A stretch of DNA of 64,000 bases from Pantoea sp. Ap-967 (GCF_011752565.1 NZ_VWXK01000009.1:156134-220133); one strand, 5' to 3'; positions 44,437-53,248 are shown, counted from the stretch's first letter. The notes: generated by a model from the sequence alone, not told the origin. Numbers and translations: made by a program.

Positions 44437-45810
44437 ATGCAAATGACTGCCCCGACGCCACGTTTCGCCGCCTTAGGCCCCGGTCCCACTTCGAACCCCG
44501 CCATCACGGCCCGTTTCCCAAGCCTTGAGGCCCTGCTCGCCGAGCCCGCCTTCGACCTGCTGGAGCTCACCGCCAGCCCCGAGCAGAATGCCGACTGGGT
44601 GCACCAGCTTAGGCGCCACCCGGCCTACGGCCTGACGCTGATCTACTGCCAGGGCGACCACCCCCTCACCGCTGCGCTGGCCGATGGCCCGCTGCCCGCA
44701 CACCCGGCCAGTGCCCTGCAGCAATGGCGTGAACGCCTGGCTGTGTTCAACCGTGGGCAGCCACCGGAAGGGCCGCAGGCGCAGGTGCTGGCCTACCTCT
44801 GGCTGCGCGCCCCTGGCAGCCTGAAGGCCTTGCGCAGCCCACGCTCCCCTGCCCTCTACCACTACCCGCTGGTCGATGCACTGGGCGACGACCAGCTCAA
44901 CGGCCATGCCCTGGTGCAGGGCCTGGCCCAGCGCAACCTGCTGGACAGCACCACGCTGGTCGACCGCATTCGCCTGTGCCGCAGCTGTGGCAGCGGCCAC
45001 CTGAACTACGTGGATGTCTGCGTGGAATGCAGCGCGCTGGATATCGTGCGCCAGCCCTCCCTGCACTGCTTCACCTGTGGCCACGTCGGTGCCCAGGCCG
45101 ACTACCTCAAAGACGGCGTGCTGGTTTGCCCCAACTGCCTGACACGCCTGCGCCACATCGGCACCGACTATGACCGGCCACTGGAGAACTACAGCTGCCA
45201 GGCCTGCTCGGCGTTCTTCGTCGATGCCGATATCCAGGCGCGCTGCCTGGACTGTGGCCAGCAGCACGCCCCCGATGAACTGCTGGTGCGCAACATTCAC
45301 GACTATCGGCTTTCCGAAGCCGGGTTGCTGGCGGCGCGCCAAGGCCTGGACCAAGGCTTCGACCCTTATTTCGGCGGCCTCTCGCTGGTGGGCGTGAACA
45401 CCTTCCGCACCTTGCTCGACTGGCAGCTGGAATTGATCGCCCGCCACGGCGAGCCCAGCTTTGCCCTGCTCGGGGTGCGCTTCAAGAACCTCGGCGCCGC
45501 CCTGGCACGCCTGGGCCCACAACGCGGTCATGCACTGCTCGACGCGCTGATCGAGCGCATTCAGGTGGCCATCCGCGACACCGACCGCTGTACCCGAACC
45601 ACCGAGGAACACCTCTGGCTGCTGCTGATGTACACCGACAGCGTCGGCCTGCAGCGGGTGACCGAACGCCTGAACCAGATCAGCGAACTGTTCGTCGGCC
45701 AGGACCTGCAAGACATCGTGCTGACCACCAGTGGCTGCGTGGCCCCGGCCCAGCTGGTGGAAAAGGAAAACGCCGAACTGCTGATGGCACGCCTGGCGGG
45801 GGAACTGTGA
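44437..45810 (+). CDS. TackOD1-like zinc-ribbon protein with degenerate GGDEF-like C-terminal domain
   Basis: 457 aa, cytosolic, no signal or membrane span. Residues 1-170 are an uncharacterised N-terminal region. Residues 181-273 contain six CxxC pairs (Cys181/184, 195/198, 211/214, 231/234, 254/257, 270/273) predicted to bind about three zinc ions, matching the TackOD1 output-domain architecture as I recall it. Residues about 312-450 resemble a GGDEF fold (SLVGVNTFRTLLDWQLELIARHGEPSFALLGVRF...RGHALLDALIERIQVAIRDTDRCTRTTEEHLWLLL), but the GGDEF signature is replaced by TTEEH, so no cyclase activity is expected. It is coupled to the glycosyltransferase gene (TGATG) and is probably the cytosolic regulator of that enzyme. 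The second ATG at 44443 is an alternative start. Confidence 0.75.
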   Translation: MQMTAPTPRFAALGPGPTSNPAITARFPSLEALLAEPAFDLLELTASPEQNADWVHQLRRHPAYGLTLIYCQGDHPLTAALADGPLPAHPASALQQWRERLAVFNRGQPPEGPQAQVLAYLWLRAPGSLKALRSPRSPALYHYPLVDALGDDQLNGHALVQGLAQRNLLDSTTLVDRIRLCRSCGSGHLNYVDVCVECSALDIVRQPSLHCFTCGHVGAQADYLKDGVLVCPNCLTRLRHIGTDYDRPLENYSCQACSAFFVDADIQARCLDCGQQHAPDELLVRNIHDYRLSEAGLLAARQGLDQGFDPYFGGLSLVGVNTFRTLLDWQLELIARHGEPSFALLGVRFKNLGAALARLGPQRGHALLDALIERIQVAIRDTDRCTRTTEEHLWLLLMYTDSVGLQRVTERLNQISELFVGQDLQDIVLTTSGCVAPAQLVEKENAELLMARLAGEL

Positions 45811-47138
45811 TGGCCGGCCTGCTCGATCACCTGCACCTCTGGCTGGCCGAGATCCAGGGCCCCGACGGGCACTGGCGGCTGTTCCTGATGGTGTTCCCCT
45901 ACTTCCTGCTGCTGGAGGTGCCGCTGAACCTGCTGGTCCTGCTGGGCACCCTGCGCTGGTTCGTGCGCGAACGCAGCGCGGTTCCATTGCACCAGGCCTG
46001 GTATCCGCGGGTGTCGTGCATCATCACCTGCTACAGCGAAGGCAAGGACGTGGAGCTGACCCTGCGCAGCCTGGCCGAGCAAACCTACCCCGGCGTGATC
46101 GAGATCATTCCGATCGTCGATGGCGCGGCGGCCAACCAGGTCACCACCGAGGTGGTGCGGCGCTTCAAGGCCGAACAGCGGCTGCCGCGCAACCGCTTGC
46201 TACGGCCAATCGCCAAATGGCAACGGGGTGGGCGGGTGTCCTCGCTCAACAGCGGGCTGGCATTCAGCACCGGTGAAATCTTGATCAACGTCGACGGCGA
46301 TACCTCGTTCGACAACGACATGGTGCTGCGCATGGTGCGCCATTTCGCCGACCCCAAGGTGCCGGCGGTGGCGGGCAGCCTGCGGGTGCGCAACGCCCGG
46401 CAATCGTGGATCGCCAGGATGCAGGCGCTGGAGTACCTGCTGTCGATCCACATGTGCAAGATCGGCCTGGCCGAATGGAACCTGGTGAACAACGTGTCCG
46501 GCGCCTTCGGTGCCTTTCGCCGCAGCTTTCTCGAACAGATCGGCGGCTGGGACACCCACACCGCCGAAGACCTCGACCTGACCCTGCGCATCAAAAGCTA
46601 CTTCCGCCGTTACCGCCTGCGCATCCCATTCGAGCCACGGGCGATTGGCCACACCGACGCCCCGGCGACCCTGCGCGGTTTTCTCGACCAGCGCCTGCGC
46701 TGGGACGGCGACCTATTGTTCATCTACCTGCGCAAGCACCGCCACGCCTTCACACCGAAGCTGCTGGGCTGGCCGAACTTCCTGATGCTGCTGGTCAGCG
46801 GGCTGTTCTTCCAGCTGGTGCTGCCGTTCATCATCGTCGGCTACAGCCTGGTGGCGCTGTTCATCCTGCCGCCGACGGCCTTGCTGTTCTATTCGCTGCT
46901 GATCTACGCGCTGTACCTGGCCATGAGCGGCCTGCTGTACCTGGGGCTGATGCTGATGGTCAGCGAGCGCCCCCGGCAAGACCTGGCACTGGCCTGGATA
47001 CTGCCGTTCTACCCCCTGGCGATGTACGCCCTGCGCTGCTGGAGCGTGGTCGCCATTCTCAATGAAACCCTGCGGCGCGGGCACGAGGAATCGAGCATGG
47101 CGCCCTGGTGGGTACTCAAGCGGGCCAATCGGTTCTAA
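45810..47138 (+). CDS. Processive family-2 glycosyltransferase (PgaC/HasA-like polysaccharide synthase)
   Basis: 442 aa inner-membrane enzyme. One N-terminal membrane span (about 26-50), a cytosolic GT-A domain with all synthase motifs: Asp104 (PIVDG), Asp162-x-Asp164 (NVDGD), acceptor-site Glu253-Asp254 (TAEDLDL) and Q294-RLRW, then three to four C-terminal spans from about residue 318. The QxxRW motif marks processive beta-glycan synthases such as PgaC, chitin and hyaluronan synthases. No PilZ domain is present. It overlaps the TackOD1-like gene by one base and precedes the outer-membrane and adaptor genes, so synthesis coupled to export is likely. Sugar unknown. Confidence 0.9.
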   Translation: MAGLLDHLHLWLAEIQGPDGHWRLFLMVFPYFLLLEVPLNLLVLLGTLRWFVRERSAVPLHQAWYPRVSCIITCYSEGKDVELTLRSLAEQTYPGVIEIIPIVDGAAANQVTTEVVRRFKAEQRLPRNRLLRPIAKWQRGGRVSSLNSGLAFSTGEILINVDGDTSFDNDMVLRMVRHFADPKVPAVAGSLRVRNARQSWIARMQALEYLLSIHMCKIGLAEWNLVNNVSGAFGAFRRSFLEQIGGWDTHTAEDLDLTLRIKSYFRRYRLRIPFEPRAIGHTDAPATLRGFLDQRLRWDGDLLFIYLRKHRHAFTPKLLGWPNFLMLLVSGLFFQLVLPFIIVGYSLVALFILPPTALLFYSLLIYALYLAMSGLLYLGLMLMVSERPRQDLALAWILPFYPLAMYALRCWSVVAILNETLRRGHEESSMAPWWVLKRANRF

Positions 47139-47150
47139 GGCACTTCTGAC

Positions 47151-49235
47151 ATGATCTTGCACACAGCACGACACCTGCTGCCGCTGGCCTTCTGCGCCCC
47201 GCTGCTGGCCAATGCTGCGCCCATTACCCTGGAGCAGGCCTTGCAGCAAGCCGGCGATGGCCAGGCTGGCGCCGCCATCAATGCCGAGCTGCAGGCCCGT
47301 TACGCAGCGCAGCAACAACGCGAAAGCGAAAGCGGCTGGGAGGTGTTCGGCAACGCCAATGCCGGCCGCTACCACGAACTGGTCACCGAGGACGTGCGCG
47401 ACGACTACTACGGCCGCAACGCGGCCATTGGCGTGCGCTACCCGTTGCTGGGCAGCCTGGCGCGGCGGCTGGAGGCCGTGCACGCCAGCGAGCGTGACGT
47501 GCGCCTGGGCCGCATCCAACAGCAATACCAACGAGCCCGCCAGCGCCTGGCGGTGCGCAGCGCCTATGCCGACTGGTGGCGCGCCAGCCAGGAACAGCAA
47601 CTGTGCGAAGGCGTGCAGGCCGCTGCCAGCACCGCCGAAACCCAGCTGCGCACCCGCCTGGAAGGCAAGTGGATTCTGCCGTCCGATGCACGCCTGATGC
47701 GCAGCGAATGGTCGGCGGTAACCCGCCGCTGCGCACTGCAAGCCGACCTGCTTGCCGATGTGCGTGCCAGCCTGCAAAGCCTGGGGGTGGCGATCAGCCC
47801 CGGCGATACCCCGGTTGCCGCACCGCTGGCCGCCCACCCGCAGGCGCTGGAGGCCTGGCGCAACCAGTTGCAGGGCAACCCGCGCATGGCCCGGCGCGAT
47901 GCCGAACTGGCGCTGGCCGAACAGGGCCGCGAGCGGCCTTGGTACAGCGCCATCGACTCCTACTTCAACGTCACCCAGACCGTGGAGGAGCGCAGCGGCG
48001 CTGCCGACCGCGGCAGCGGCCTGAGCGTGGGGGTCACCTTCAGCGCCCCGCTCGACCTGCTCGACTATGGCTCGGCCCGCAGCCGCGAAGGCGAAGCGCG
48101 CTACCAGGCGGCGGTACAGGCCAAGGAAGCCGAGCATGGCACGCTGCTGCGCGAACTGGGCAAGGTGATCGAGCAGCAACGACGCAACGCCAATGAATAC
48201 GCCTGGCGCAGCGAACGCCGCGAGGCCCTGGAGCGCATCGTCGCCGAGCGCCGTCAGCGCTCCAGCCTGGACGCAGGCGAAGCCAGCCTGCGCCTGCAAC
48301 AGGCCGAGGTCGACCGCTACAACGCAGGTTTCGCGCAGATCGCCGCCTGGCACGCCACCTGGCTGCAGGACGCCGCCCTGCGCCTGTTCGGCGACGACAG
48401 CCCGGCCTTCCAGGCACTGCTGGGCAAGCAGTGGTTGCGCTGGCAATCCGGCGCCACCGGGCCAGTGGCACGCACCGGCAACTGGCGCCTGGGCACCTAC
48501 GCCTGGCAAAGCCAGCGCCTGCTGGCCGCCGCCACCCAGGCCAGCGAACTGCAGGCGCTGCGCAAGGCCGGCATCGGCATCATCCACCTGGGCCTGGATG
48601 CCCGGCAGATCCAGAACCTGCCCGCCACCCGCGCCAACCTGAGTGCACTGCTGGGCGCCGCCCATCGCCAGGGCCTGCAGGTCAACCTGCTGCTCGGCGA
48701 CCCCGCCTGGATCAAACCGCAGCACCGCGCCCAGTTGCTGGAGCTGCTCGGCCAGTTGCGCGAGCTGCCCTTCGATGGCCTGCACCTGGACCTGGAAGTG
48801 GAACAGCTGGGCTGGCCGGTGCCCGACCAACGCCTGCACGACTGGCTGGAAACCCTGCGCCAGGCCAAGGCCGCGAGCCCCTGGCCGGTGCAGCTGTCGA
48901 GCCACCCGCGCTGGTTCCAGGCACAGGCCAAGCGCTCGCCATGCGTGCCGTGTGAGCTGCAGCGCCTGGGCATCGAAGACGTAAGCCTGATGATCTACAC
49001 CCGCAACGCGCAAGCCAGCAGCACCCGCGCCGTTGAAATCGCCCGCGCCTGGCCAGGGCTGCACATGCGCCTGGCGCAAAGCGTGGAGCCTGACCAACCG
49101 GCAGCGCTGAGCTGGGCCGATGCCGGCAGCAGCCAGCTGCAAGCCCAGGCCGACACCTGGAAACACACATTGCTGCCGGCTGGTATCAGCGGCATCGACT
49201 GGCAATCCTGGACCGACTACCCGAGAAGCCGATGA
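47151..49235 (+). CDS. Outer-membrane TolC-like channel fused to a GH18-like TIM-barrel domain
   Basis: 694 aa with a signal peptide (MILHTARHLLPLAFCAPLLANAA). Residues about 25-430 have the long helical hairpins of outer-membrane efflux proteins (ITLEQALQQAGDG..., VGVRYPLLGSLARRLEAVHAS, LSVGVTFSAPLDLLDYGSARSREGEARYQAAVQAK, DAGEASLRLQQAEVDRYNAG). Residues about 441-694 look like a (beta/alpha)8 glycoside-hydrolase barrel: GIGIIHLGLDA, LQVNLLLGDPAW, DGLHLDLEVE (542-551), PVQLSSHPRW, VSLMIYTRNA, GLHMRLAQS, GISGIDWQSW. DGLHLDLE aligns with the GH18 DGxDxDxE motif with one Asp changed to His and the catalytic Glu549 kept. The fused architecture is unusual; the next gene overlaps by ATGA. Confidence 0.78.
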   Translation: MILHTARHLLPLAFCAPLLANAAPITLEQALQQAGDGQAGAAINAELQARYAAQQQRESESGWEVFGNANAGRYHELVTEDVRDDYYGRNAAIGVRYPLLGSLARRLEAVHASERDVRLGRIQQQYQRARQRLAVRSAYADWWRASQEQQLCEGVQAAASTAETQLRTRLEGKWILPSDARLMRSEWSAVTRRCALQADLLADVRASLQSLGVAISPGDTPVAAPLAAHPQALEAWRNQLQGNPRMARRDAELALAEQGRERPWYSAIDSYFNVTQTVEERSGAADRGSGLSVGVTFSAPLDLLDYGSARSREGEARYQAAVQAKEAEHGTLLRELGKVIEQQRRNANEYAWRSERREALERIVAERRQRSSLDAGEASLRLQQAEVDRYNAGFAQIAAWHATWLQDAALRLFGDDSPAFQALLGKQWLRWQSGATGPVARTGNWRLGTYAWQSQRLLAAATQASELQALRKAGIGIIHLGLDARQIQNLPATRANLSALLGAAHRQGLQVNLLLGDPAWIKPQHRAQLLELLGQLRELPFDGLHLDLEVEQLGWPVPDQRLHDWLETLRQAKAASPWPVQLSSHPRWFQAQAKRSPCVPCELQRLGIEDVSLMIYTRNAQASSTRAVEIARAWPGLHMRLAQSVEPDQPAALSWADAGSSQLQAQADTWKHTLLPAGISGIDWQSWTDYPRSR

Positions 49236-50257
49236 AAATCCGATTCCGCAGCCCCAAGGAACACCACCCCACCCAGGACAACGGCATGCAGGTGCTGTAT
49301 GCCCCCGGCAAGCGCCTGGCCTTCAAGCTGCGCTGGTACCTGATCCTGTGCCTGATTCTGCTGCCGGCGCTGTGGCTGGTTGGCCACTATGGCCTGGCCC
49401 TGCTGCGCGTCGAAGCCCCGGCGCTGGTGCGCCTGCCCACCCTGGAGGTGCGGGCCATGCAACCAGGCGAAGTGCGTGCGCTGCGCGTGCAGGTGGGCGA
49501 CCACGTTCAGGCCGGCGCACCGCTGGTCGACCTGGACAACCCCGACTGGCGGCTGCGCCTGAGCCTGCTGCAAGCCAGTGCCGTCAACGGCAACGCCAGC
49601 ACCGCAGGGCTGGGTGCGCACAACCGGGCAGTGCTGCAAAGCCTGGTGGACCGCGCCGCGAAGAAGGTCGACGACACCCGCCGCCTGCTTGCGCAAGGCG
49701 CAGCCACCCGTGGCGAAGTGTTGGAGGCGCAGAATGCGCTGGACAGCCGCGAGGCCGAGTTGCTGGCCTTCGAGCGCAGCCTGAGCGGGGGTGCAGGCCA
49801 ACGCTACGAGGTACAGCAGCAGCGCGAGGGGCAGTGGCTGCAAGAGCAGCTGGCGCGCCTGGATGTACACGCCAGTGAAGCCGGGCGGGTGGCCGAGGTG
49901 ATTGCCGCCCCCGGTGAGAACGTTGGCCCCGGCACCTTGCTGATGCGCCTGGAGCGCGAAGGCCCGGCGCAGCTGTGGGTGTACCTGGACCCCAAGGACG
50001 TCGAGCACTCCACCCCAGGCTCGGCATTGGATGTGCGCCTGCCCAATGGCGATTGGGTAGGCGCCGAGGTCATCAGCAACGCTGAGAGCGCCAACCCACT
50101 GCCCAGCGACCTGCGCAAGCCGTTCAGCAGCCCGGCTCGCGGCCTGATGGTGCCGGCACGCTTCACCCAGCCGCTGGACAGCGAATGGCGAATCGACTCG
50201 CTGCCGGTGCGGGTGCGCTTTGCCGATCGGCGCGTGCCGCTGTTCGGTGGCCTGTAA
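49232..50257 (+). CDS. HlyD-family periplasmic adaptor (membrane fusion protein)
   Basis: 341 aa with one N-terminal membrane span (LRWYLILCLILLPALWLVGHYGLALL). After it come a lipoyl-like half-motif (AMQPGEVRALRVQVGDHVQAGAPLVDLD), a coiled-coil hairpin (AVLQSLVDRAAKKVDDTRRLL...EVLEAQNALDSREAEL), and the second lipoyl half and beta-barrel (DVHASEAGRVAEVIAAPGENVGPGTLL). It would link the inner-membrane glycosyltransferase to the TolC-like channel. No ABC or RND pump gene is in the operon, so the synthase itself may drive export. A REP pair follows. Confidence 0.88.
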   Translation: MKIRFRSPKEHHPTQDNGMQVLYAPGKRLAFKLRWYLILCLILLPALWLVGHYGLALLRVEAPALVRLPTLEVRAMQPGEVRALRVQVGDHVQAGAPLVDLDNPDWRLRLSLLQASAVNGNASTAGLGAHNRAVLQSLVDRAAKKVDDTRRLLAQGAATRGEVLEAQNALDSREAELLAFERSLSGGAGQRYEVQQQREGQWLQEQLARLDVHASEAGRVAEVIAAPGENVGPGTLLMRLEREGPAQLWVYLDPKDVEHSTPGSALDVRLPNGDWVGAEVISNAESANPLPSDLRKPFSSPARGLMVPARFTQPLDSEWRIDSLPVRVRFADRRVPLFGGL

Positions 50258-50272
50258 GCGATAACACATCCC

Positions 50273-50361
50273 CTGTAGGAGCGGGCTTGCCCCTCGAACA
50301 CCGGCGCAGCCGGTGCCATGCACCGCGTCGCATATTTCGCGGGTCAAGCCCGCTCCTACAG
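50273..50361. repeat. Inverted REP pair
   Basis: TGTAGGAGCGGGCTTGCCCC faces GGGTCAAGCCCGCTCCTACA between the HlyD gene and the convergent siderophore receptor gene, with the inner dyad CACCGGCGCAGCCGGTG. Confidence 0.9.
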
Positions 50362-50416
50362 AAAGTTGCGATATGTTCCATGAGAAATTGCGGCGCGCTT
50401 GCTACCCAGGCTCACA

Positions 50417-52528
50417 TCAATACTTCCAGGTCACCGAGGCCGTCAGGTTGCGCGGGGCACCGTAGCTGGCGGTGCTGGCGTTGTTGTACAGCGACAGCAG
50501 GTACTTGCGGTCGGTGACGTTGTTCAGGTTCAGCGAGGTGCTCCAGTTGCTGTCGATGTCGTAGCTGGTCATCAGGTCGACCAGGCCATAGGCGTTCTGG
50601 TGGATGGCGCTGTTGGTGTCACTTTCAACGCCAGTCTGCCAGCTGACCCGGGCACCGACTTTCATCTGCGGCAACGTTGGCAGGCGGTAGGTGAGCATGC
50701 CGCGCACGCTGTGGGTTGGCACATACTTGCGCGCACGCTCGCCATTGTCGTCGTCGATGCGCACGTAGGTATAACCTGCCAACAGGTCCAGGCCTGGCAT
50801 CACTTCGCCAGAGGCCTGCAACTCGACACCATGGCTCTTGAAATCGGCCGGCGAGTAGACTTCCCAATTGCCATTGAAGCCCATGTCCACGGCCACGTTG
50901 CGTTGTTCGGTCTTGAACAGTGCGCCGGTCAGGTGCAGGCGCTGGTCCATCACACTGCCCTTGATCCCCACCTCCATGCTCTTGCCTTCCAGCGGCGCGA
51001 GCTGCTTGCCGTCATCGCCAGCCTTGTTGTACTGCGGGGCGTAGATCTTGGTCCAGCTGCCGTACAGGCTCCACGACGGGTTCAGGTCATAGACCAGGCC
51101 GGTGTAGGGGGTGACCTTGCCGTGCGCGCGGGTGGAGTATTCAGCACCGAAGCTCTCGCCCTTGCCATCGGCGCTGAGCATGCGCGCACCGGCGATCCAG
51201 TGCAGGTCGTCGGCAAGGCTGAAACGCGCCCCGGCGAACACGCTCTTCTGGGTGTCCTGGAAGTTCTGCGACAGCCCTTCGCTGGTCACGCCGAACGACG
51301 GCATGGAGGTGGCGCCGGCCAGGATGCCCGAGAACGAGGTGTCGAACTCACCGCCATGCTCGATGTCTTCGTCATACTCATGGCTTTTCTGGTGGGTGCG
51401 CCCGTAGGCCGCGCCGAAGGTCAGCTGATGCTCGCGGCCAAACAGGCTGAACGGTCCCTGCACTTTCGCTTCGCCTAGCAACTGGTGGGCTTCGCTGCTG
51501 GTGTGGTTGGCATAGGCCTGGGCGTCGTCGCCGGTGACCGAGTACACGTAGAGCATGTTGGTGTTCTGCTTTTCCTGAATGCCCGTGGCGGTAAGCGTGG
51601 CATTCCAGTCGTTGCCGAAATCGTGCTTGAGCTCGACGAAGGCGCGCTGGGTGTGCAGGTTCCAGTAGGTCCATGGCTGGCCGATGCTGCTACTGCGGCT
51701 GCTGTAGTGAATGGCGTTACCGGCGCTGTCGACCAGCGGCAGGTTGCCCCAGGTGCTGCCGTTGGAGTCGCTGTTGTGCTGGGAGAAACCGACGGTCACG
51801 GTGTCGGCGTCGGTCACGTCGAACGCCAGCAGGCCGGCGGCCACGTTGCGCTCATGGCTGTAGCGGTCCATCCACGAATTGCCTTTGTCGTGGGAATAGA
51901 TGAAGCGGCCGCGCACCTTGCCCGAATCCGTCAGCGGGCCGGCCACATCGACATCCACACGGCGGCTGTCCCAGGAACCGACGCTGGTGTCGACCTGAGC
52001 CTGGAAGGTGTCGGTCGGGCGCTTGCGCACGAAGTTGACAGTGGCAGACGGGTTGCCCGCTCCGCTCATCAAGCCATTGGCGCCATGCAGCACATCTACC
52101 TGCTCATACTCGGCCAGGTCCTGGTCACCCACCAGCACTGTGCCAACGAACGGCATGCCCATGCCGTCGTATTCGAAGGTGTTGATGTCGAAGCCGCGGG
52201 AGGTGAATTCGGTTCGGTCGGTTTCGGTCTGCTCCACGGTCACCGAGGGCGCCGCGCGCAGGGCGTCCTTGATGCCGTTGATCTTGAAGTCATCCAGCGC
52301 CTGGCGGGTGATGGTGGTCACGCCCTGGGGCGTCTGCTTGTCGGTCAGGCCCAGCTTGGTGGTGCTGGAGGAGGCGTGGCCTTCATATCCCTGGCTCGGG
52401 CCCTCGCCTTCGTCACGTGTGCTTTCGATCTGCGTCGCAGGCAGGGTGAGGTCGTCGGCGGCGTGAACGACGGGCATGGCGCTGCAGGCGCCGACCAGCA
52501 ACAGGCTGGCAGGAAGGTGACGTTTCAA
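50417..52528 (-). CDS. TonB-dependent siderophore receptor (no STN domain)
   Basis: 703 aa outer-membrane receptor. A signal peptide (ending PVVHAAD), a plug beginning near KLGLTDKQTPQGVTTITRQALDDFKINGIKDAL with RGFDINTFEYDGMGMP, then a barrel that ends SYGAPRNLTASVTWKY with a terminal aromatic residue. The lack of an N-terminal STN domain means no FecI-type signalling through this receptor. It resembles ferric-hydroxamate/pyoverdine-type (FhuE/FoxA-like) receptors; ligand unassigned. The 250 bp upstream are AT-rich (AATAGGAATACGAATC), but no convincing Fur box is visible. Confidence 0.9.
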   Translation of the reverse strand: MKRHLPASLLLVGACSAMPVVHAADDLTLPATQIESTRDEGEGPSQGYEGHASSSTTKLGLTDKQTPQGVTTITRQALDDFKINGIKDALRAAPSVTVEQTETDRTEFTSRGFDINTFEYDGMGMPFVGTVLVGDQDLAEYEQVDVLHGANGLMSGAGNPSATVNFVRKRPTDTFQAQVDTSVGSWDSRRVDVDVAGPLTDSGKVRGRFIYSHDKGNSWMDRYSHERNVAAGLLAFDVTDADTVTVGFSQHNSDSNGSTWGNLPLVDSAGNAIHYSSRSSSIGQPWTYWNLHTQRAFVELKHDFGNDWNATLTATGIQEKQNTNMLYVYSVTGDDAQAYANHTSSEAHQLLGEAKVQGPFSLFGREHQLTFGAAYGRTHQKSHEYDEDIEHGGEFDTSFSGILAGATSMPSFGVTSEGLSQNFQDTQKSVFAGARFSLADDLHWIAGARMLSADGKGESFGAEYSTRAHGKVTPYTGLVYDLNPSWSLYGSWTKIYAPQYNKAGDDGKQLAPLEGKSMEVGIKGSVMDQRLHLTGALFKTEQRNVAVDMGFNGNWEVYSPADFKSHGVELQASGEVMPGLDLLAGYTYVRIDDDNGERARKYVPTHSVRGMLTYRLPTLPQMKVGARVSWQTGVESDTNSAIHQNAYGLVDLMTSYDIDSNWSTSLNLNNVTDRKYLLSLYNNASTASYGAPRNLTASVTWKY

Positions 52529-52780
52529 GGAAAAAGCCCCAGGGAGTGAATGTAAACGGGATTCATTTTTAAATAGGAATACGAATCTACATCACATTGG
52601 TATCACGTTTTTTTAACTTATTTTTCATGTTTAAGGGTGGGGTTCGTCATGCTAGGTGGCGCCTGGATGCCTGGCCCTATTGGGGGGCGCGCTGGGCGAT
52701 AGTGGCGCTCTGGTTATTTTCGACTAGGGTGCATTGAGTGATGAAGCAGGAATTCCAGTGCACCAAAAAGGAGAGTCACC

Positions 52781-53008
52781 ATGAAAAAAACCTTCAGCGC
52801 TTGCGCGATTGCCTTCACCGCACTTCTGGCTCTGCCGATGGCACACGCCGAGGGCGACGTTGCCAAGGACGTTCGCCAGGATGTGCGAGATGTGGACAAG
52901 GACGCCAAGCATGACGCCAAGGAAGTGGACAAGGGCGCCAAACACCTGGACAAGGAACGCCACAAGGAAGACAAGCACATCGACAAAGAGGCCAAGAAAC
53001 ATCTTTGA
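52781..53008 (+). CDS. Small secreted Lys/Asp-rich protein
   Basis: 75 aa. Signal peptide MKKTFSACAIAFTALLALPMAHA, then about 52 residues made of alternating Asp/Lys/His/Val blocks (DVRQDVRDVDKDAKHDAKEV...) that form an amphipathic charged helix with about an 11-residue rhythm. AAAGGAGAG precedes the ATG. No recognised domain. It sits before the cobalamin riboswitch and has its own promoter region; metal binding through His/Asp is possible but unproven. Confidence 0.72.
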   Translation: MKKTFSACAIAFTALLALPMAHAEGDVAKDVRQDVRDVDKDAKHDAKEVDKGAKHLDKERHKEDKHIDKEAKKHL

Positions 53009-53116
53009 CCCATAGGCGTGAATCACGGGCCATGCCTGCAAGGGGGCGCGCGAACTTCGTCGCCCCATTCGCCTTATGAAGCTTCATGAAAGACTTCAAG
53101 GCCAAGATGTATTATT

Positions 53117-53200
53117 TTGTTACTGATTGGGAAGCCGGTGTAAGCCCGGCGCGGTCGCGCCACTGTAATCGCACGTCGAGAGCCAGACCCCAATGCCATC
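53117..53200 (+). promoter_or_regulatory. Cobalamin (B12) riboswitch, cbtBA leader
   Basis: The conserved core is visible: GGGAAGCCGGTGTAAGCCCGG, then GCGCGGTCGCGCCACTGTAATC (the B12 box, 53150-53170), and the 3' GAGAGCCAGACC block (53179-53190). It lies just ahead of cbtB, which is a known cobalamin-riboswitch target in Pseudomonas. Boundaries are approximate; I did not find a clear distal GGTGCC element upstream, so it may be a short form. Confidence 0.88.
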
Positions 53201-53248
53201 CCCCCTAATAACATCCTGACCGAACGCGTCATTCTCCAGGAGCTTCGT

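Noticed and set aside
46713..49205. 830-codon minus-strand frame opposite the glycosyltransferase and TolC-fusion genes
   Set aside because: Shadow frame of the polysaccharide operon; low-complexity composition and no start signal.
52560..52600. AATAGGAATACGAATC considered as a Fur box for the second siderophore receptor
   Set aside because: Too few matches to the Fur consensus to claim; a position-weight-matrix scan would be needed.
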